64,000 nucleotides of DNA from Mycobacterium paragordonae (GCF_003614435.1 NZ_CP025546.1:5890001-5954000); one strand, 5' to 3'. Numbered from the stretch's first letter, positions 54,481-63,047 are shown. Notes: generated by a model from the letters alone, not told the origin. Numbers and translations are program-made.

Positions 54481-56337
54481 ATGTACCTAGAGCGACTGCA
54501 GGTCGAATCAGAGGGTTTCCTGGCAGGACTCGATCTTGATTTCGTGCCCGGATTAAACGTCATTATAGGCGCAAGAGGCACAGGCAAGACATCTCTTATC
54601 GAGCTGATTCGATATTGCACAGGCGCGGGTGCGTTTACGGAAGACGCGTTAAGTCGCGGTCACCAGCAAGCCGTAGCCATCTTAGACGGCGGCGCAGTAA
54701 CTATCACTTTTAGTGATCAAAACCAGCGGTACACGGTAACTAGATCAGCGGCTGGAAATTTTACATATTCTCAACCAAAAGCCAATTTTTCGTGCACCGT
54801 CTTGGCCCAAAGTGAAGTCGAAGCAGTGGGTGCCCAAGCAGCAGGTCGCCTCCATCTGATTGACCGCTTTCGCAGCAAACGGGAGGAAGACAATCGGGAG
54901 CTTATCTCGATTCGTTCGCGACTAAAAAGCCAGACCGCCGAATTAGCTGCACTACTTAAGGAAATGCGGGCTATTGCAGACGAAACCGAAGCCCTGAGTG
55001 CTATCGAAGAAACGCTGGATACAGCGAGGAAACAGCAAAAAGACATCCTCGATGTCTCGAGTACCACGCAAGCTCAGCAGAACGAGCTTCAAGAGTTGCA
55101 ACAGGTAAGCAGCGTTATTGCAACCCGCGAGACGATACTCAATCAGGATGTCGAAGAGGTCACAAGCTTTGCCAGAGATCTAACGGACTTGTACAGACGG
55201 GCTGATAGATTAATTCAGCCATGGCCCGAAACCGCTGCAATTGATGTTGCTGTCACATACCGAGTCCACCTACGACAACTGCATGATGCGCTCGGGTCAG
55301 CGAGAGAAGCGTTGTCCCAACTGGATGCTAATCTGACATCTGCCATCGCACAAACTGCGGCTCTTCGCGCCTCCGTGGAAACACAAAGTCGACATCTTCG
55401 GCAGCAGCTCGACTTAGTGCAGGCAGGTATTGGCCAGGCATCCCGTCGCGTGGCGGAATTAGAGGAACAACATGGCCGATTGAAGGCCTTGGCGAACCTT
55501 CTGGATGAAAGAACAAAACGATTCGATCGCTTGGCGGAGGAGCGGGACGGGCTTTACGCTGATCTCGAGAAAAGACGCAGTGCGATCTTTAAAGAGCGTC
55601 AGAACATTTGCAGCCAATTAAGTCGTGACCTGTCGCCCGCAATTCGGGCGAGGGTGACCCAGTCCGAGAACGTTGACGCTTACCAGTCTGCGATTATCTC
55701 GGCGTTACGCGGTAGCGGCATACATTACAATAACCTTGCGCCCCAAATTGCAAGAGAAGTCGCTCCATTTGAGCTGGTCCAATGGGTCGAATTAAACGAC
55801 GCAGCAGCCCTTGGATCCGCACTCGGCATCAGATCAGATCGCGCACAAACCATAATATCCGCGCTTAACGGTCGGCAACTAGCCGACATCATTGCTGCAG
55901 AAATCGGCGACGGTATCGCTCTCGAACTTCTGGACGGGCCCGAATATAAGTCGACTGACCGGCTGTCCATTGGGCAGCGTTGCACCGTTGTACTTCCCGT
56001 TCTTCTCGGCCGTCATGGCGACACTCTGATAATCGACCAGCCCGAGGACCACTTGGACAACGCATTCATTGCATCCACTCTAGTAACTGCATTGCGGCAA
56101 AGGCGCGGACAAGACCAATTTATATTTTCGTCACATAATGCCAACATCCCCGTTCTCGGAGAGGCGGATCAAGTGGCTGTCATGACATCAGACGGCGAAC
56201 ACGGCTCTGTCTCACACGTAGGTCCGCTCGACGACCGGAATACGGTGTTACACATCACAGCATTAATGGAAGGCGGGATAGAGGCGTTTACGAAGCGATC
56301 ACGTTTTTACGAGTTAGAGGGAATCGAGCTTTCGTGA
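54481..56337 (+). CDS. SMC/RecF-type ATPase with coiled coil
   Basis: A 618-residue ATPase of the RecF/SMC/ABC class. The N-terminal half-site is MYLERLQVES...LNVIIGARGTGKTS (Walker A at 30-38). A long central helical coiled-coil region covers about residues 130-400. The C-terminal half-site has the signature LSIGQR, Walker B LIIDQPEDHLD and switch histidine FSSHNANI. Such ATPases often act as sensors or DNA-engaging motors in defence systems (for example OLD- and PARIS-type ATPases). No nuclease domain is visible. It is the first gene of an operon; its stop overlaps the kinase start by 4 bp. Confidence 0.85.
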   Translation: MYLERLQVESEGFLAGLDLDFVPGLNVIIGARGTGKTSLIELIRYCTGAGAFTEDALSRGHQQAVAILDGGAVTITFSDQNQRYTVTRSAAGNFTYSQPKANFSCTVLAQSEVEAVGAQAAGRLHLIDRFRSKREEDNRELISIRSRLKSQTAELAALLKEMRAIADETEALSAIEETLDTARKQQKDILDVSSTTQAQQNELQELQQVSSVIATRETILNQDVEEVTSFARDLTDLYRRADRLIQPWPETAAIDVAVTYRVHLRQLHDALGSAREALSQLDANLTSAIAQTAALRASVETQSRHLRQQLDLVQAGIGQASRRVAELEEQHGRLKALANLLDERTKRFDRLAEERDGLYADLEKRRSAIFKERQNICSQLSRDLSPAIRARVTQSENVDAYQSAIISALRGSGIHYNNLAPQIAREVAPFELVQWVELNDAAALGSALGIRSDRAQTIISALNGRQLADIIAAEIGDGIALELLDGPEYKSTDRLSIGQRCTVVLPVLLGRHGDTLIIDQPEDHLDNAFIASTLVTALRQRRGQDQFIFSSHNANIPVLGEADQVAVMTSDGEHGSVSHVGPLDDRNTVLHITALMEGGIEAFTKRSRFYELEGIELS

Positions 56338-57236
56338 ACGCCGATGAAGTCAGTGCGCTCCTCCGACATAAAGATTCGTCTGAACGTCTTCGCGGCGCAA
56401 GAATGTTGATCGCACTAGAAACAGCTCCTTCGTTAGCTGAAATAAGAAGGCTACGGAACGAAGAACCGAGTTCATGGGTGCGAGCGGCATTAGATCGCGC
56501 TTTGCAACGGTGGGAAAGGAGTGGTGCCCCAGACCGTGGGGAAGGCTGGATATCCGAAGCCAGTGCCGTAGACCTCGAAGATGTCCGAGCGCAAGCTATC
56601 GAATTCGTAACCAAGTCGTTCTTACATGAAATCCGGCCGTTGGTTACGGATATAAATGTGTTCGCACGCGACGAGATTGGCGCTGCTTTCGAGACATCTA
56701 AGACGGCCCGGGCCATTATTCGTATTCGTGAATTTCTTCAAGCTATTCAACGGTTGAATGAAGCTGCCTCATCGCCTCAGCTTATCGAGTTCGACTTGGG
56801 AAATCTGATTGTGGAAGAAATTGCCAATGGGAAGTTTTCGCAAGACCAGCTCGTAGCTACTCGGAGTGACCCAGTGATTGTAAAAGGCGATCCGAACCTT
56901 CTAAAGTTGGCTCTACAAAATGCATTTCGTAATGCAGTCGAAGCGAGTGAATCGACCGGCAAACAAGTTGTGGTAAATTGCGGCGCTTCGTCAGGAAAAG
57001 CTTGGGTAGCCATACTCGACGAAGGAATCGGCCTTCCCGAAAGTGCAACAAAAGTTTGGATGCCGGGTGTCACAAAGAAATCGAAAGAAGAGCATTTTGG
57101 GTTTGGTCTTCCTATAGCGCGGCGTGCGATTCACTCGCTCGGTGGCTGTATCCGCCTGTATCCTCGAGAACACGGCGGGACGGCGTGTGAGATTCTGTGG
57201 GTTTTCGAGCAACAGCGGCAACTGGAGGACGAGTGA
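56334..57236 (+). CDS. soluble GHKL histidine kinase
   Basis: A 300-residue cytosolic kinase without membrane helices. The first 60 residues form HEAT-like helices (LLRHKDSSERLRGARML, SSWVRAALDRAL). A dimerisation helix FLHEIRPL with His98 follows, then the ATPase domain: N box LQNAFRNAVEAS, G1 LDEGIGLP and G2 FGFGLPIARRAIHSLGG. The GTG start overlaps the ATPase stop (GTGA), and its stop overlaps the next start in the same way, so the three proteins are made together. It probably phosphorylates the receiver of the next protein, perhaps in response to the ATPase. Confidence 0.85.
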   Translation: MNADEVSALLRHKDSSERLRGARMLIALETAPSLAEIRRLRNEEPSSWVRAALDRALQRWERSGAPDRGEGWISEASAVDLEDVRAQAIEFVTKSFLHEIRPLVTDINVFARDEIGAAFETSKTARAIIRIREFLQAIQRLNEAASSPQLIEFDLGNLIVEEIANGKFSQDQLVATRSDPVIVKGDPNLLKLALQNAFRNAVEASESTGKQVVVNCGASSGKAWVAILDEGIGLPESATKVWMPGVTKKSKEEHFGFGLPIARRAIHSLGGCIRLYPREHGGTACEILWVFEQQRQLEDE

Positions 57237-58630
57237 AGATTCTTCTGGTCGAGGATGAGGATAGAAGCGCGCGACAGACAAGCTCGATCATTAGGCGCAT
57301 TTCAAACAGCTGTGAAATCAGCGTCGCTAGATGTCGCGACGACGCAATCGCGGAAATCGAACAGCGCTCGTTTGATCTGGTGATATGTGATCTTCGCATT
57401 CCACCAAATAACGAGAGTGCGGATGTGGACGAAAGTCACGGGCTGGCAGTACACGGTCGTGCACGGGAGCTGGCCCCCGGTACTCCACTCGCATTTTTAA
57501 CCGCCTTCGCCACGCCAAAGAATACAAAAGACCATCTGTCCGGTGGTGGGCTTGAAAATGTCTTTGGTATTGCGAATTTTCGGCTTGTCCAATTGATCGA
57601 AAAAGACGATCTTATGGGGCTCGAACAGTATCTTGAGACGCTATTAGGAGCTTGCGAATCGTTGCAGTCCTCTTGCACTGTCACGGGTTCTGAACTTGAT
57701 GAACCGATGTTTGATCGAGCGGTCCGCGTCTATGCTGCGTCAACTGGTCACAGCAGGGTCGTCGTCGAGGCCTCGTCCGGCCTTTCAGGTGCAGCCGTTG
57801 GGCGTGTCCGACTCGAATCTGACATCCAAGCATCGGCGAAGGTGTTGATCAAGCTTGATTCTCACAGCAATTCCGCCGACGAATCCGAGCGGTACAACAA
57901 GTATGTGGCTAATCGCCTCCAGCCAGGGCACTTTGCGCCTGCATTACCGCCTATGCGAGCAGGATTAAGGAAGAAGTCTGCCCTCGTCCTGACTTTAGCA
58001 GATGACCGATATATGACCTTATTCGAATTCTTGCGACAAACGCCTGGTTGTGCCGCCGAGGTCGTGGCTAGACTACGTCAGGCTTTGCAACCCTGGTCCG
58101 AGGTCACGAACACAATTCCAGTGGATCTTCGAGACCTGAGGCAATCTCGCATATCCGACGCGGAGCTGATCTCTAACGGATTTGACGCTAACGACTTTGG
58201 GCGTAGGGAAGCACGTTCGATATCAATGCGGCAAGGAATCGTTCATGGCGACTTGCACGGCGGTAATGTATTAGTGGATAGTGATCGGCGCCCAATGATC
58301 GTTGACTACGGCGATGTTGGGGTCGATTACACGGCGGTCGACCCTGTGACGCTCGAACTTAGCCTTATCTACAATCGGCAGGGCCCTGCTCGAGCAGCTG
58401 AATTTCACTCCAGCATCCGCTGGGATTTGTGGCCCGATGTCGAGGCATGCTACGACTCGAGTCCGTTTAGGAGCTTCGCTGCTGCCTGCCGCCAGTGGGC
58501 GTTAGAGTCGGATTCTGAAGAAGCCGTGATGGCGTTCGCGTACGCTCACTCTGTCCGCCAGCTGAAATACGGTGATGTTCCCAAAGAAGTGGCCTCGGCG
58601 GTTGCTGATGCAAGTGTGTCGGCACTTTAA
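57233..58630 (+). CDS. response-regulator receiver fused to APH-like kinase
   Basis: A 465-residue fusion. Residues 1-140 form a receiver domain: acidic cluster VEDED, phosphoacceptor Asp53 in VICDLRIPP, Thr in FLTAFA and Lys in LIEKDD. Residues 170-465 form a protein-kinase-like/aminoglycoside phosphotransferase fold: glycine loop SGLSGAAVGRV, Lys207 in VLIKLD, catalytic HGDLHGGN at 338-345 and metal-binding VDYGDVG. The kinase takes the output position usually held by a DNA-binding domain, so phosphorylation of Asp53 may switch it on. A small molecule or a host or phage protein could be the target. The GTG start overlaps the kinase stop. Confidence 0.82.
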   Translation: MKILLVEDEDRSARQTSSIIRRISNSCEISVARCRDDAIAEIEQRSFDLVICDLRIPPNNESADVDESHGLAVHGRARELAPGTPLAFLTAFATPKNTKDHLSGGGLENVFGIANFRLVQLIEKDDLMGLEQYLETLLGACESLQSSCTVTGSELDEPMFDRAVRVYAASTGHSRVVVEASSGLSGAAVGRVRLESDIQASAKVLIKLDSHSNSADESERYNKYVANRLQPGHFAPALPPMRAGLRKKSALVLTLADDRYMTLFEFLRQTPGCAAEVVARLRQALQPWSEVTNTIPVDLRDLRQSRISDAELISNGFDANDFGRREARSISMRQGIVHGDLHGGNVLVDSDRRPMIVDYGDVGVDYTAVDPVTLELSLIYNRQGPARAAEFHSSIRWDLWPDVEACYDSSPFRSFAAACRQWALESDSEEAVMAFAYAHSVRQLKYGDVPKEVASAVADASVSAL

Positions 58631-58929
58631 GCGCGCCCAGGGTACGACCCTAGCGATCATTTGAGCTGCGAAACACTCCGACGCTATGAGACAAGAACGC
58701 GATGTGGCCGTCCTCGTCTGACGACTTTAGATGCCAATAACCGGGCCCGAGGGCCGGTGCACCCTGGTCTGTCCGAGGACCCTTCGCGTCCCGTTGAGCG
58801 TGGAGACGTTTCAAAGGCAACCGTGCAAAGAGGGTCATAGCGCTCGGCTACCGCAGTTATAAGGATTTGGCGGCCCGCTTGAAGCTTTTATGATCGGCAG
58901 AAAAGTGCCCACGTAATCGAATCCACTGT
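58631..58929. other. gap after the defence operon
   Basis: About 300 bp with no supported gene. A 62-codon minus-strand frame (58650-58838) has no recognisable features. Confidence 0.4.
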
Positions 58930-59080
58930 GCCGTGTTGTCTGCTCGGGCGGGGACACGTATCGATTCTGGCGTCTTCGTCGAGTCGGCAATTGGAACGGT
59001 TGAGGGCCAGGACGTCCGCGACGTGATGCACAATCCGGTCGGTCATGGCGGCGGTGACGACTTGGTCATCGAAAACGTCT
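58930..59080 (-). pseudogene. IstB-like (IS21-family) ATPase remnant, C-terminal end
   Basis: The minus strand encodes a short stretch (VFDDQVVTAAMTDRIVHH, then DVLALNRSNCRLDEDARI) that resembles the C-terminal end of IstB helper proteins, where DRLVHH and SYRLKD are usual. The N-terminal ATPase part is missing and the frame is not open upstream. It is the debris of an IS21-family element inside the island. The assignment is by recalled pattern only. Confidence 0.45.
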
Positions 59081-59163
59081 TCCCGGTGGCGAGGGGCAGG
59101 CAGGTGGCTTTTCCGGCGCCGGACACGCCCACTGGAACGACACACTCAGGAAAGCCGAACTAA

Positions 59164-59430
59164 CCCTTAACGATTCACAACCTTCGGCACGTCTACGCCA
59201 GCCTGGCCCGGGTATCAGGCGCCGACCTTCGCTACGTCCAAAAAACAATCAGGCATTTGACACCAACCGTTAGCGCGAATGCCGACAGCGACCTCTGATC
59301 AGACCTCGGTCAAGTAGCCGCCAACCTCGACACGCTTTGCAGCACCGTCGCCAACCTGGTGAACGGACAGGAACCGGACAAGGCAATCAATCCAAAGAGT
59401 GCTGTCGCCGCATACAAGCAGGTCAGAGAT
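59164..59430 (+). pseudogene. tyrosine integrase remnant, C-terminal end
   Basis: The plus frame begins after a stop at 59161 and reads LTIHNLRHVYASLARVSGAD, like the H-x-x-R-H active-site box of phage integrases, then DLRYVQKTIRHL and, past an in-frame TGA, LGQVAANLDTLC, as in the integrase C terminus. The nucleophile tyrosine region (usually TLDTYADL) is decayed to VSANADSDL. It abuts the tRNA-Phe end, where the integrase of a tRNA-Phe element should be. Confidence 0.75.
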
Positions 59431-59506
59431 GGTGGCCAGGGGCGGGATCGAACCGCCGACCTTCCGCTTTTCAGGCGGACGCTCGTACCGACTGAGCTAC
59501 CTGGCC
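59430..59506 (-). tRNA. tRNA-Phe (GAA)
   Basis: The minus strand begins GGCCAGGTAGCTCAGTCGG. The anticodon loop CTGAAAA gives GAA, the T arm is GGTTCGATCC, acceptor GGCCAGG pairs with CCTGGCC, and discriminator A plus encoded CCA (59430-59432) complete the gene. Its 3' end is the attachment site of the island. Confidence 0.97.
59432..59451. repeat. attR: 20-bp direct repeat in tRNA-Phe 3' end
   Basis: Identical to 50935-50954. It covers the acceptor strand and part of the T arm of tRNA-Phe and keeps the tRNA intact. Confidence 0.9.
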
Positions 59507-59539
59507 GAAAGCCGGCAGGCAGCGTGTGCCTCGCCGTGC

Positions 59540-59616
59540 TGGCGACCCTGACGGGACTCGAACCCGCGACCTCCGCCGTGACAGGGCGGCGCGCTAACCA
59601 ACTGCGCCACAGGGCC
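59540..59616 (-). tRNA. tRNA-Asp (GTC)
   Basis: The minus strand begins GGCCCTGTGGCGCAGTTGG. The anticodon loop CTGTCAC gives GTC, acceptor GGCCCTG pairs with CAGGGTC, discriminator is G, and CCA is encoded (59540-59542). Confidence 0.97.
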
Positions 59617-59656
59617 TTGCTGTACTGCTTTGCTCCACGGGTACCCGCGTAGCCAG

Positions 59657-59729
59657 TACCCCCTACGGGATTCGAACCCGCGCTACCGCCTTGAAAGGGC
59701 GGCGTCCTAGGCCGCTAGACGAAGGGGGC
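59657..59729 (-). tRNA. tRNA-Glu (TTC)
   Basis: The minus strand begins GCCCCCTTCGTCTAGCGG. The anticodon loop CTTTCAA gives TTC, the T arm is GGTTCGAATCC, and acceptor GCCCCCT pairs with AGGGGGT. CCA is not encoded. Confidence 0.96.
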
Positions 59730-59854
59730 CAGAACCGAATCTCTCCGGGGCACTGCCAACGCAATTACTGTTGGGAGCCAAGCCAGCTTAGGTCACCCCG
59801 GCCCCAATCCTCAAACGAGCCCTCCGCCGGCACCCAGTATTGTGAGTCTCCGCC

Positions 59855-59927
59855 GCCCCTATAGCTCAGTTGGTAGAGCTACGGACTTTTAATCCGCAGG
59901 TCGTAGGTTCGAGTCCTACTGGGGGCA
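59855..59927 (+). tRNA. tRNA-Lys (TTT)
   Basis: Begins GCCCCTATAGCTCAGTTGG on the plus strand. The anticodon loop CTTTTAA gives TTT, the T arm is GGTTCGAGTCC, the acceptor pairs with TGGGGGC, and discriminator is A. CCA is not encoded. Confidence 0.97.
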
Positions 59928-60053
59928 CCCACCCGGCGTCGAACCGCCCTCAAACGGCTGCGACCTGGCGCGCCACCCGTTCAAAGCCCGAAAGGACGAG
60001 CCGAGATCGGACGCTCCGGGTGATTGCCATCACGCTTCGTTAAGCTCGCGGCT

Positions 60054-60884
60054 ATGCTTCCGGACGTGAATCCCGCTGAGGTACAACCCAACGCCCCCGT
60101 AGCCCTGGTGACGCTGGAGATCCGTCACCCGGCAACAGACTCTCTGACCGAGACGGCCAGCCGCGAACTCAAGCATCTGCTGCTGAACGACCTGCCGATC
60201 GAACGCCAGGCCCAGGATGTCCAGTGGGGCATGACCGCCCCCGGTCAGCCCCCGCAGCCGGTGGCGGATCGCTTCGTGCGCTACTCCAACCGCGAGAACA
60301 CCACCGCCGCGTCGCTCAAGAATCAGGCGATCGTCGTCGAGACCAGCGCATACAGCAACTTCGACACCTTCCTGGACATCGCGTTGCGGGTCGTCGACGC
60401 GCGTTCGGCGGTCTCGTCGATCGTGGGCATCGAGCGCATCGGTCTGCGCTACGTCCTGGAGATCCGGGTCCCCGCCGGGGTCGACGGCCGGATCGAGTGG
60501 ACCAACTGGATCGACGAGAGCCTGCTCGGCCCGCAGCGCCTGGCGCCCGGCGGACTGACCCTGACCGAATGGCAGGGCGCCGCCGTCTACCGCGAGGCCC
60601 AGCCGGGCAAGTCACTCATCGTGCGGTACGGACCGGGTGTCGGTCAGGCGCTCGACCCGAGCTACCACCTGCGCCGCGTCACGCCGGCCCAGACCGGCCA
60701 GTTCTTCCTGATGGACATCGACAGCTTCTGGACGCCACCCACCGGCGCCATCCCGGAGTACAACCGCGACGCGCTCGTCTCGACCTACCGGGACCTCTAC
60801 GCCCCGGCGCAGACGGTGTTCCAGGACATGCTCACCAGCCGCCTGAAGGACGAACTGCTCCGGAACCAGCCCAGCCCCAGCTAG
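60054..60884 (+). CDS. TIGR04255 family protein
   Basis: A 276-residue protein of the TIGR04255 family of unknown function, recognised from [12 protein letters not shown] at the N terminus, [16 protein letters not shown] in the middle and [10 protein letters not shown] near the C terminus. No catalytic motif is visible. The ATG at 60054 is preferred; a TTG at 60024 would add ten residues. It is convergent with the methyltransferase gene (4-bp overlap) and corresponds in position to Rv0831c of M. tuberculosis as I recall it. Confidence 0.85.
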   Translation: MLPDVNPAEVQPNAPVALVTLEIRHPATDSLTETASRELKHLLLNDLPIERQAQDVQWGMTAPGQPPQPVADRFVRYSNRENTTAASLKNQAIVVETSAYSNFDTFLDIALRVVDARSAVSSIVGIERIGLRYVLEIRVPAGVDGRIEWTNWIDESLLGPQRLAPGGLTLTEWQGAAVYREAQPGKSLIVRYGPGVGQALDPSYHLRRVTPAQTGQFFLMDIDSFWTPPTGAIPEYNRDALVSTYRDLYAPAQTVFQDMLTSRLKDELLRNQPSPS

Positions 60885-61786
60885 GGCCGGAACACCGCGC
60901 TGGCGAACGTCACGTCCGCAAACGCCTCGGCGAGTTCATCGTCGGGGTAGGCGAACCCGTTGGCCTCGTGCAGTTCCTTGGTGGTGTGCGCGGAGGTCTG
61001 CCAGCCGGCGCCTGCCAGGTGATCGAGGATGTGGCTGCGCTCGGCGTGGTAGACGAGGTCGTTGAAATCGATCTCGAAGCCGAGTTCGGCCATCCGGTCA
61101 TGGTGTGCGCGCCAACGCTCGTCCTGGAAGATCCGGGTGTCCGGGACGAATTCGAACGCCAGTTGGCTGCCCGGCGCGCTCAGCGCGGTGATGTTGTCGA
61201 ACAGCGCGTCCTGCGCGTCGTCCGGCAGATACACCAGCAGGCCCTCGGCGCTCCACGCCGACGGGGCCGACGCGTCGAACCCGGCCGCCCGCAGCGCCGA
61301 AGCCCAGTCGTCACGCAGGTCGACGGCGACGGTCCGGCGCTCGGCGGTGGGCTCGGCGCCCAGGTCGCTCAGCGTCAGAGTCTTGAACTCGATCACCTCC
61401 GGCATGTCGACCTCGTAGAGGACGGTGCCCGCCGGCCACGGCAGCCGGTAGGCGCGCGCATCCAGACCCGACGCCAGAATGACCGCCTGAGCCACGCCGC
61501 TGCGCGTGGCGTCCATGAAGAAGTCGTCGTAGAACCTGGTCCGGCAGGCCATGCCCCGGGCCATCCGCTGCGGGTCGAACTCGGAGTCGTCGTCGACCGG
61601 AATCTGACCATTCACCAGGCGGGTGTAGACGTCGATGCCCACCGCGCGCACCAGCGGCGCCGCGAACGGGTCGTCGATCAGCGCGTGTTCGGGGTCGGAA
61701 GCCAGCGCCCGCTGGGCGGCGACCATGGTTGCCGTCGCACCGACACTCGTCGCAAGGTCCCAGCGATCCCGATCGGTACGCACCAT
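60881..61786 (-). CDS. SAM-dependent methyltransferase, LCM/TIGR00027 type
   Basis: A 301-residue protein of the mycobacterial leucine-carboxyl-methyltransferase-like family. It has [20 protein letters not shown] at the N terminus, [16 protein letters not shown] (SAM motif I), [21 protein letters not shown] and AEGLLVYLP. These proteins are abundant in mycobacteria; most substrates are unknown. The family layout is complete. It corresponds by order to Rv0830 (recalled). Confidence 0.93.
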   Translation of the reverse strand: MVRTDRDRWDLATSVGATATMVAAQRALASDPEHALIDDPFAAPLVRAVGIDVYTRLVNGQIPVDDDSEFDPQRMARGMACRTRFYDDFFMDATRSGVAQAVILASGLDARAYRLPWPAGTVLYEVDMPEVIEFKTLTLSDLGAEPTAERRTVAVDLRDDWASALRAAGFDASAPSAWSAEGLLVYLPDDAQDALFDNITALSAPGSQLAFEFVPDTRIFQDERWRAHHDRMAELGFEIDFNDLVYHAERSHILDHLAGAGWQTSAHTTKELHEANGFAYPDDELAEAFADVTFASAVFRP

Positions 61787-61881
61787 TGCACTCCCTCTAA
61801 GTCAGCCTTTAACCGAGAAATATAGATAACCTAGTTACTATCACAGAACCACCAATGATTCTGCGGGCTACCCTGCGGGAT

Positions 61882-62391
61882 GTGACCGACTTCGCACAGC
61901 GAACCATCGACCTCGCCCGCCGGAACGTCGCCGAAGGGGGTCGCCCGTTCGCGACGGTCATCGTCAAGGACGGTGAGGTTCTCGCCGAAAGCGCTAATAA
62001 GGTGGCGCAGACCCACGACCCCACCGCGCACGCCGAGATCCTGGCGATCCGCGAGGCATGCACCAGACTCGGCACCGAGCATCTGGTCGGCACCACCATC
62101 TACGTACTGGCCCACCCCTGCCCGATGTGCCTGGGTTCGCTCTATTACTGCTCCCCCGACCAGGTCGTGTTCCTGACGACCCGCGACGCCTACGAGCCGT
62201 ACTACGTCGACGACCGCAAATACTTCGAGCTGGCCACGTTCTATGACGAGTTCGCCAAGGACTGGCGAGACCGCCGGCTGCCGATTCGCGAGGAAACCCG
62301 CCCGGAGATCCAGGAGGCCGCCGTCGACGTCTACCGCACGTGGCAGCAGCGCAACGGCGGCCGGCGCCAGGCGACCGTCGTTCCCGACTGA
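61882..62391 (+). CDS. nucleoside/nucleobase deaminase
   Basis: A 169-residue zinc-dependent deaminase of the CDA/guanine deaminase-like fold with HAEILAIREA (catalytic Glu and first ligand) and PCPMCLGSLYY (two Cys ligands). It would deaminate a purine or pyrimidine base. The start is uncertain: GTG at 61882 (VTDFAQRT) matches the usual family N terminus; an ATG at 61855 would add nine residues. It corresponds by order to Rv0828c (recalled). Confidence 0.88.
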   Translation: MTDFAQRTIDLARRNVAEGGRPFATVIVKDGEVLAESANKVAQTHDPTAHAEILAIREACTRLGTEHLVGTTIYVLAHPCPMCLGSLYYCSPDQVVFLTTRDAYEPYYVDDRKYFELATFYDEFAKDWRDRRLPIREETRPEIQEAAVDVYRTWQQRNGGRRQATVVPD

Positions 62392-62428
62392 CAACGCGCT
62401 CAGCTTGACACCGCGCCCGCAGACTAAA

Positions 62429-62458
62429 CTATTATCTACGTATGCACGCAGATAGTAG
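62429..62458. promoter_or_regulatory. imperfect inverted repeat over kmtR start, putative KmtR operator
   Basis: CTATTATCT (62429-62437) and AGATAGTAG (62450-62458) form a 9-bp inverted repeat with one mismatch around a 12-bp centre that includes the kmtR start. TATTAT (62430-62435) is a good -10 hexamer, which would make the transcript leaderless. Autorepression is the likely role. Confidence 0.55.
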
Positions 62459-62822
62459 AGCTGATCGGCTGCCGGATGACCAGGTCGGCCTGGTGGTCGA
62501 GGTCTTCCGGATGCTCGCCGACGCCACCCGCGTGCAGGTGTTGTGGTCGCTGGCCAAACACGAGATGTCGGTCAACGAACTCGCCGAGCATGTGGGCAAA
62601 CCCGCCCCTTCGGTCTCCCAGCACCTGGCGAAGTTGCGCATGGCACGCCTGGTGCGGACCCGTCGCGACGGCACCACGATCTTCTACAGCCTGGAGAACG
62701 ACCACGTGCGCCAGCTGGTCATCGACGCCGTCTACAACGCCGAACACGCCGGCCCCGGAGTTCCCGGCCACCATCGCGGCGACGGCGGCGTCAAGGCGAT
62801 CAAACGTCAAGCGTCACAATAA
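62442..62822 (+). CDS. kmtR: KmtR-type ArsR/SmtB nickel-cobalt sensor
   Basis: A 126-residue ArsR/SmtB repressor with the winged helix NELAEHVGKPAPSVSQHLAKL. It has the five ligands described for M. tuberculosis KmtR at the same numbers: His88, Glu101, His102, His110 and His111 (SLENDHVR, NAEHAGPG, GHHRG). KmtR releases DNA on binding Ni(II) or Co(II) and controls a cation exporter. Here the next gene encodes a histidine-rich peptide 23 nt downstream, a likely co-regulated target. Confidence 0.93.
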   Translation: MHADSRADRLPDDQVGLVVEVFRMLADATRVQVLWSLAKHEMSVNELAEHVGKPAPSVSQHLAKLRMARLVRTRRDGTTIFYSLENDHVRQLVIDAVYNAEHAGPGVPGHHRGDGGVKAIKRQASQ

Positions 62823-62845
62823 TTTTCACGATAAGGAGAAAGAAA

Positions 62846-63043
62846 ATGTCCGAGCACACCCACGATGAGGCCCACGCCCACGAACACCAACACGGGGACG
62901 TGCACCACAGCCACGCCCACACCACCCATGAGCACGAGCACGTCGCGCACGAGCACGCTCACTCACACGGCGACGGCACCGAACACACGCACCAGCACGT
63001 GCACCAGTCCGGTCTCGAAGAGGTGCACAGCCACACGCACTGA
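62846..63043 (+). CDS. histidine-rich metal-binding mini-protein
   Basis: A 65-residue peptide with 24 histidines and no cysteine, mostly in HxH, HEH and HSH patterns. The acidic residues between them would suit Ni(II), Co(II) or Zn(II) binding. A strong ribosome site (AAGGAG) precedes the ATG. It lies directly after kmtR, so nickel or cobalt buffering under KmtR control is a reasonable inference. No secretion signal is seen. Confidence 0.85.
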   Translation: MSEHTHDEAHAHEHQHGDVHHSHAHTTHEHEHVAHEHAHSHGDGTEHTHQHVHQSGLEEVHSHTH

Positions 63044-63047
63044 GCCC

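Larger units (their letters stand above)
50935..59451. mobile_element. tRNA-Phe genomic island carrying defence-like genes
   Basis: This is an 8.5-kb block bounded by the 20-bp direct repeats at 50935-50954 and 59432-59451. The interior is visibly richer in A and T than the flanks and uses codons such as AAT, ATA and TTA that are rare elsewhere in the window. Next to the right repeat are remnants of a tyrosine integrase (about 59164-59430), as expected for an element that uses a tRNA 3' end. Cargo: Mrr-NACHT protein, ATPase, histidine kinase and receiver-kinase. No intact integrase or replication gene is seen, so it is probably immobile on its own. Confidence 0.88.

Noticed and set aside
58650..58838. 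A 62-codon minus-strand frame after the defence operon.
   Set aside because: ATG start but no clear ribosome site or family resemblance. It is left as unassigned sequence.
60224..61825. A 533-codon plus-strand frame across the TIGR04255 and methyltransferase genes.
   Set aside because: It is out of frame with the first gene and antisense to the second. The composition is Arg/Pro-rich shadow sequence.
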